Source: Haloferacaceae archaeon PL-Br10_E2g29 (lineage in GTDB: Archaea > Halobacteriota > Halobacteria > Halobacteriales > Haloferacaceae). Taken from it: a stretch of 8,349 bases of DNA. Below, one piece after another: positions 6,122 through 8,349 of the stretch (within the stretch, counting starts at the first letter, position 1; every line of letters begins with the position of its first letter). The notes under the pieces are model-generated. The model did no database searches. It was given only the letters and a program-made list of their open reading frames with translations, and was not told where the DNA came from. Location of the stretch: positions 1 to 8,349 of the forward strand of contig LKMS01000062.1 of assembly GCA_001563965.1 (NCBI GenBank), written 5' to 3'. The translations under genes and the position numbers were made by a program.

Positions 6122-6481
6122 TTAGTTCTCGTCGTCGGCGTCGGTCTCGATTACGTCAATGACCGACAGCGGGACGTCACGAAGCGCGCCACCGACCTCG
6201 CTTTTCGCAATTCGACTGGCGTGTTCGACGCTGTCGGCGTTGAACACGTTGATCTCCAACATGAGGCCGACGAGTGCGGTATTGGCGGCGATGAATGCCG
6301 AGTCGAACGGCTCGCCACAGGCCGGACAGCCGGTGACGCCGACTTCGACATCGACGTACTCCTTGCCCTGTTGATTCAGTCGTTTGCCAGCGGAGCTGAC
6401 GGCGACGCCGATTGCGTCGTCAATGCCGTCAACGTCACGTACCAACCATGCCGCTTCCATGGCGACGAGATAGTTGCTCAT
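6122..6481 (-). CDS. UPF0212 (DUF555) family protein
   Basis: A 119-residue soluble protein of the archaeal UPF0212/DUF555 family, whose function is unknown. The N-terminus MSNYLVAMEAAWLVRDV and the central block with a CPAC motif (Cys52, Cys55), then GEPFDSAFIAANTALVGL and HASRIAKSEVGGALRDVPL, are characteristic. The single Cys-x-x-Cys pair could be half of a zinc site completed by a second subunit, or a redox pair; this is inference. The ATG at 6481 is chosen over one at 6532 because the family starts at this point and the extra 17 residues are basic and unlike the rest of the protein. No clear TATA box is seen before either start. It is followed by the HTH-CBS gene on the same strand and is divergent from the small membrane protein and psmB. 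Confidence 0.88.
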   Translation of the reverse strand: MSNYLVAMEAAWLVRDVDGIDDAIGVAVSSAGKRLNQQGKEYVDVEVGVTGCPACGEPFDSAFIAANTALVGLMLEINVFNADSVEHASRIAKSEVGGALRDVPLSVIDVIETDADDEN

Positions 6482-6740
6482 AGCTGGTCGTTGCGCCCGA
6501 GGGTTTCGTCTCTTGTGGTTCGCCCCCGACAACGAGAACCGCTTTCACGACCCGTGACAACGCGCGCCACAAATAGGCGCAAGCAAGCGAGGCCTTCGTC
6601 ATAAGTTATGGCTATCTAGTCGATGAGCCACGCCGTTTACGCCGCGTGAACGCGACAGCACGGAGATTGTTGCGGTGTTCGTGGGTTTTCCAAAAATCGC
6701 AGTACAGCGCAGGGTCACAGTTGTCGACAGCCTCAGAAGA
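6482..6740. other. Gene-free divergent intergenic region
   Basis: About 260 bases between the UPF0212 start and the small membrane gene promoter. I see no convincing coding sequence or tRNA. A near-perfect hairpin is present: CGTTTACG (6634-6641) and CGTGAACG (6645-6652) pair with one G-T wobble around a three-base loop. The region must contain the UPF0212 promoter, which I cannot place with confidence. Confidence 0.5.
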
Positions 6741-6750
6741 TTTATATACT
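6741..6750 (+). promoter_or_regulatory. TATA box for the small membrane protein
   Basis: TTTATATACT is one of the clearest TATA boxes in the window. Its centre is about 31 bases before the ATG at 6777, giving a leader of roughly five bases. It lies downstream of the alternative ATG at 6675 and so argues against that longer reading. Confidence 0.65.
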
Positions 6751-6776
6751 GGGGTGGGGGACGCTCAGGTAGACAG

Positions 6777-6941
6777 ATGCTCAAAACCGCTTCGCGGGCC
6801 GCCGCGTTCATGCTGTACCAACTGTCGGTGCTGCTCGGAATCGTCCTGCTGCCAGTCGCGCTTGCCGCACGCCGTGTCGGCGTCCACCTGCCAGTCGGAA
6901 AGCTCCTCAACCGACTCGAATCGTTTTACACCGCACACTAA
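6777..6941 (+). CDS. Small single-span membrane protein (54 residues)
   Basis: A short gene starting MLKTASRAAAFMLYQ and ending ESFYTAH before TAA. One hydrophobic segment (about residues 9-30, FMLYQLSVLLGIVLLPVALA) follows a basic N-terminus, and an amphipathic, basic stretch (ARRVGVHLPVGKLLNRLESF) follows it. That layout suits a signal-anchor-like membrane peptide. The start is set by the strong TATA box 31 bases upstream; an ATG at 6675 in the same frame would read through the promoter. It lies 108 bases before psmB on the same strand, but psmB has its own TATA box. I do not recognise a characterised family. A function linked to psmB would be inference from position only. Confidence 0.72.
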   Translation: MLKTASRAAAFMLYQLSVLLGIVLLPVALAARRVGVHLPVGKLLNRLESFYTAH

Positions 6942-7018
6942 GCCGCTCGTCGGATTCGACGTTCGAGAGTGTCCCTGTGATGAGTCATGGGCGTGCCACG
7001 GAGGTACCGAAGGGTTGC

Positions 7019-7026
7019 ATTTATCC
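7019..7026 (+). promoter_or_regulatory. TATA-like box for psmB
   Basis: ATTTATCC is centred about 28 bases before the ATG at 7050, the standard archaeal spacing for a leaderless transcript. A 9-base palindrome, ATGAGTCAT, at 6980-6988 lies about 30 bases further upstream. Confidence 0.55.
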
Positions 7027-7049
7027 CCACGCCGGCGCTACGAAAACCA

Positions 7050-7784
7050 ATGAGAACTCCGACAGGCGGATTCGGTAGTGAGTTGGGTCAGGTCGACGGC
7101 GACGGACGTGGCGTTTTCGGCCCCGAACTCGGCGGCTTCACCAGCCAGGACGGCGGCCAGAACACGGCCGCTGCCGAGGATGCAGCGATGAAAACCGGGA
7201 CGACGACCGTCGGCCTCAAAACCGACGAAGGCGTCGTGCTAGCGACCGACATGCGTGCGAGCATGGGCTACATGGTGTCGAGCAAGGACGTCCAGAAGGT
7301 CGAAGAGATTCACCCGACGGGCGCGCTCACCATCGCGGGGTCGGTTTCTGCTGCCCAGAACCTGATTAGCTCGCTGAAAGCCGAAGTCCGGCTGTATGAG
7401 GCCCGCCGCGGCGAGAACATGAGCATGCAGGCACTCTCGACGCTCACGGGCAACTTCCTCCGCTCGGGTGCGTTCCTCATCGTCAGCCCGATTCTCGGTG
7501 GCGTCGACGACGACGGCAGCCACATCTACTCCATCGATGCGCTCGGCGGGACGACCGAAGAGAACTACACCGTCACCGGGTCGGGCAGTCAGTTCGCCCT
7601 CGGTGTGCTCGAACAGCAGTACGAGGAAGGGCTCTCCATCGACGAGGCAAAAACCATCGCGGCCAACGCGATCAAAACGGCCGTCGAGCGCGACCTTGCC
7701 TCCGGCAACGGCATCAACGTCGCTGTCGTCACCGAAGACGGCGTCGACATCAGCCGGCACAAAAATATCGACGACGTGCGCTAA
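7050..7784 (+). CDS. psmB: 20S proteasome beta subunit (threonine protease, with propeptide)
   Basis: A 244-residue precursor of the catalytic subunit of the archaeal 20S proteasome, which degrades unfolded proteins delivered by PAN/Cdc48-type ATPases. A 50-residue acidic propeptide ends in Gly50. Autocatalytic cleavage before Thr51 (G-TTTVGLKTDEG) exposes the N-terminal nucleophile. The other active-site residues are in place: Asp67 and Lys83 (mature positions 17 and 33), plus the GSGS segment near 177-180 and the conserved ERDLASGNGI block (213-222). The body closely follows the haloarchaeal beta subunit pattern (ATDMRASMGYMVSSKDVQKV at 65-84). The ATG at 7050 is chosen because a TATA-like box lies 28 bases upstream and the N-terminus MRTPT is typical for haloarchaeal beta precursors; an in-frame ATG at 6987 would read through the promoter. 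The alpha subunit gene is not in the window. Confidence 0.97.
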   Translation: MRTPTGGFGSELGQVDGDGRGVFGPELGGFTSQDGGQNTAAAEDAAMKTGTTTVGLKTDEGVVLATDMRASMGYMVSSKDVQKVEEIHPTGALTIAGSVSAAQNLISSLKAEVRLYEARRGENMSMQALSTLTGNFLRSGAFLIVSPILGGVDDDGSHIYSIDALGGTTEENYTVTGSGSQFALGVLEQQYEEGLSIDEAKTIAANAIKTAVERDLASGNGINVAVVTEDGVDISRHKNIDDVR

Positions 7785-7814
7785 GTCGCGTTCCTGCTGA
7801 CAGCGCTGTGAGCT

Positions 7815-7837
7815 GCCGGTTTTCGGCCACCGTTTTT
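7815..7837 (+). terminator. Possible terminator after psmB
   Basis: A small hairpin, GCCG (7815-7818) and CGGC (7824-7827) with a GTTTT loop, is followed five bases later by five T (7833-7837). It lies in the 91-base gap between the convergent psmB and GCS2-type genes. The T tract alone could terminate archaeal transcription. Confidence 0.4.
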
Positions 7838-7875
7838 GAAACAGAGAGCGGTCGCTCCGTGCGGGAGATCAGCGG

Positions 7876-8349
7876 CTACGGGTCGGGCCACGCGGTGAAA
7901 TCGCCGCCGATGATCGTTTCGGACTGTCGGTCGATGTACCGCCGTTGCATGCGTTCGATTGCCTCGGCAAACAACGCGCCGTCGTCGAGTTCGGCGCGCA
8001 CGGCCTGTCGTTTCCACGCCGCCGGCGTCAGTTCGGTTTCGACCCGCCACGAAAGCGGTTGGAGATACGAGTCGACCGCCTCGGGCGGAAGGCCGACCGC
8101 GCGAAGCCCTTCGGCAGCGTGTTCGAGCAGGTCGGTCAGAAGCAACTCGATGTCGCCCGTTTCGGTGCCATCGGCGAGAATCCATCGCATGTCGGCGTCG
8201 ATGCCGTCGCGAACCGCGGCGTAGAAGTTGTCGCGAGCGGCCGTCCACGAGAGCCCCGAAACCGGATGCTCGGTTCGCGTCAACCCCTCCATCGCGCCGG
8301 CAAACGCCGCGGTGAGCGCCATCGAATCGCGAACCGTTGGCTGGGCGGG
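7876..8349 (-). CDS. C-terminal part of a GCS2-family glutamate-cysteine ligase (5' truncated)
   Basis: The minus-strand frame is open from the right edge to TAG at 7878-7876, giving 157 residues. An internal ATG at 8322 is probably not the start, because the frame continues upstream as PAQPTVRDS. The pattern QPTVRDSMALTAAFAGAMEGL, then WTAARDNFYAAVRDGIDADM, resembles the C-terminal helices of the GCS2/YbdK carboxylate-amine ligase family, where DS-x-AL-x-A and a following AAR-x-GLDA-type block are usual. Haloarchaea use gamma-glutamylcysteine instead of glutathione as the main low-molecular-weight thiol, and a GCS2-type enzyme (GshA) makes it by ATP-dependent joining of glutamate and cysteine. 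The ATP-grasp-like catalytic portion lies outside the window, so the assignment rests on the tail alone. It converges on psmB. Confidence 0.65.
   Translation of the reverse strand, partial: PAQPTVRDSMALTAAFAGAMEGLTRTEHPVSGLSWTAARDNFYAAVRDGIDADMRWILADGTETGDIELLLTDLLEHAAEGLRAVGLPPEAVDSYLQPLSWRVETELTPAAWKRQAVRAELDDGALFAEAIERMQRRYIDRQSETIIGGDFTAWPDP

Noticed and set aside
6482..6532. Longer UPF0212 start at 6532
   Set aside because: The 17 extra residues are basic and unlike the family, whose members begin at the MSNYLVAMEAAW segment.
6062..6604. A 180-residue plus-strand frame over UPF0212
   Set aside because: It is opposite a conserved family with a recognisable N-terminus and has no domain of its own.
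6618..6660. Possible C/D-box small RNA around CGATGAG
   Set aside because: The box C match is imperfect and no convincing box D lies at the right spacing.
6599..6910. A 103-residue minus-strand frame over the small membrane gene
   Set aside because: It crosses the strong plus-strand TATA box and has no acidic bias or recognised motif.
6987..7049. Longer psmB start at 6987
   Set aside because: The added residues are basic, would read through the TATA-like box at 7019-7026, and precede the typical haloarchaeal MRTPT start.

Overview
The window looks like chromosomal DNA from a halophilic archaeon (class Halobacteria). The proteins are strongly acidic and the DNA is GC-rich. Genes are preceded by archaeal TATA-like boxes about 23-33 bases before the start codon, with no convincing Shine-Dalgarno sequences, as expected for mostly leaderless transcripts. 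Several products are recognisable archaeal proteins: a 20S proteasome beta subunit with a propeptide, an archaeal RqcH/NEMF protein, a UPF0212 (DUF555) protein, a DUF4013 membrane protein and a GCS2-type ligase C-terminus. The genus cannot be fixed from this sequence.

Layout, left to right. (1) Bases 1-254 hold the 3' end of a plus-strand gene with a His/Asp/Gly-rich, probably metal-binding segment. (2) 321-1106, minus strand, is a ZIP-family metal transporter converging on it. (3) A divergent promoter region at 1107-1312 separates the transporter from a plus-strand cupin protein (1313-2026). (4) 2096-4216 encodes a full-length RqcH/Rqc2/NEMF ribosome quality-control factor. (5) 4288-5370 encodes a six-helix DUF4013 membrane protein with a long polar tail. 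(6) On the minus strand come UPF0212 (6122-6481) and then an HTH plus two-CBS-domain regulator (5462-6001). (7) After a roughly 260-base gene-free stretch, a 54-residue single-helix membrane protein (6777-6941) precedes the proteasome beta gene psmB (7050-7784). (8) The window ends inside a minus-strand gene, 7876 to beyond 8349, whose visible part resembles the C-terminus of a GCS2-family glutamate-cysteine ligase.

Most genes appear to be transcribed alone from their own promoters. Two loose themes can be inferred: metal handling on the left (His-rich protein and ZIP transporter), and protein quality control or redox homeostasis in the rest (RqcH, proteasome beta, gamma-glutamylcysteine synthesis). 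I see no mobile element, CRISPR array, rRNA or tRNA, and no clearly new multi-gene system. The best leads are a direct repeat flanking the ZIP TATA box, the His-rich tail next to that transporter, the 54-residue membrane protein upstream of psmB, and the uncharacterised UPF0212 and DUF4013 proteins.
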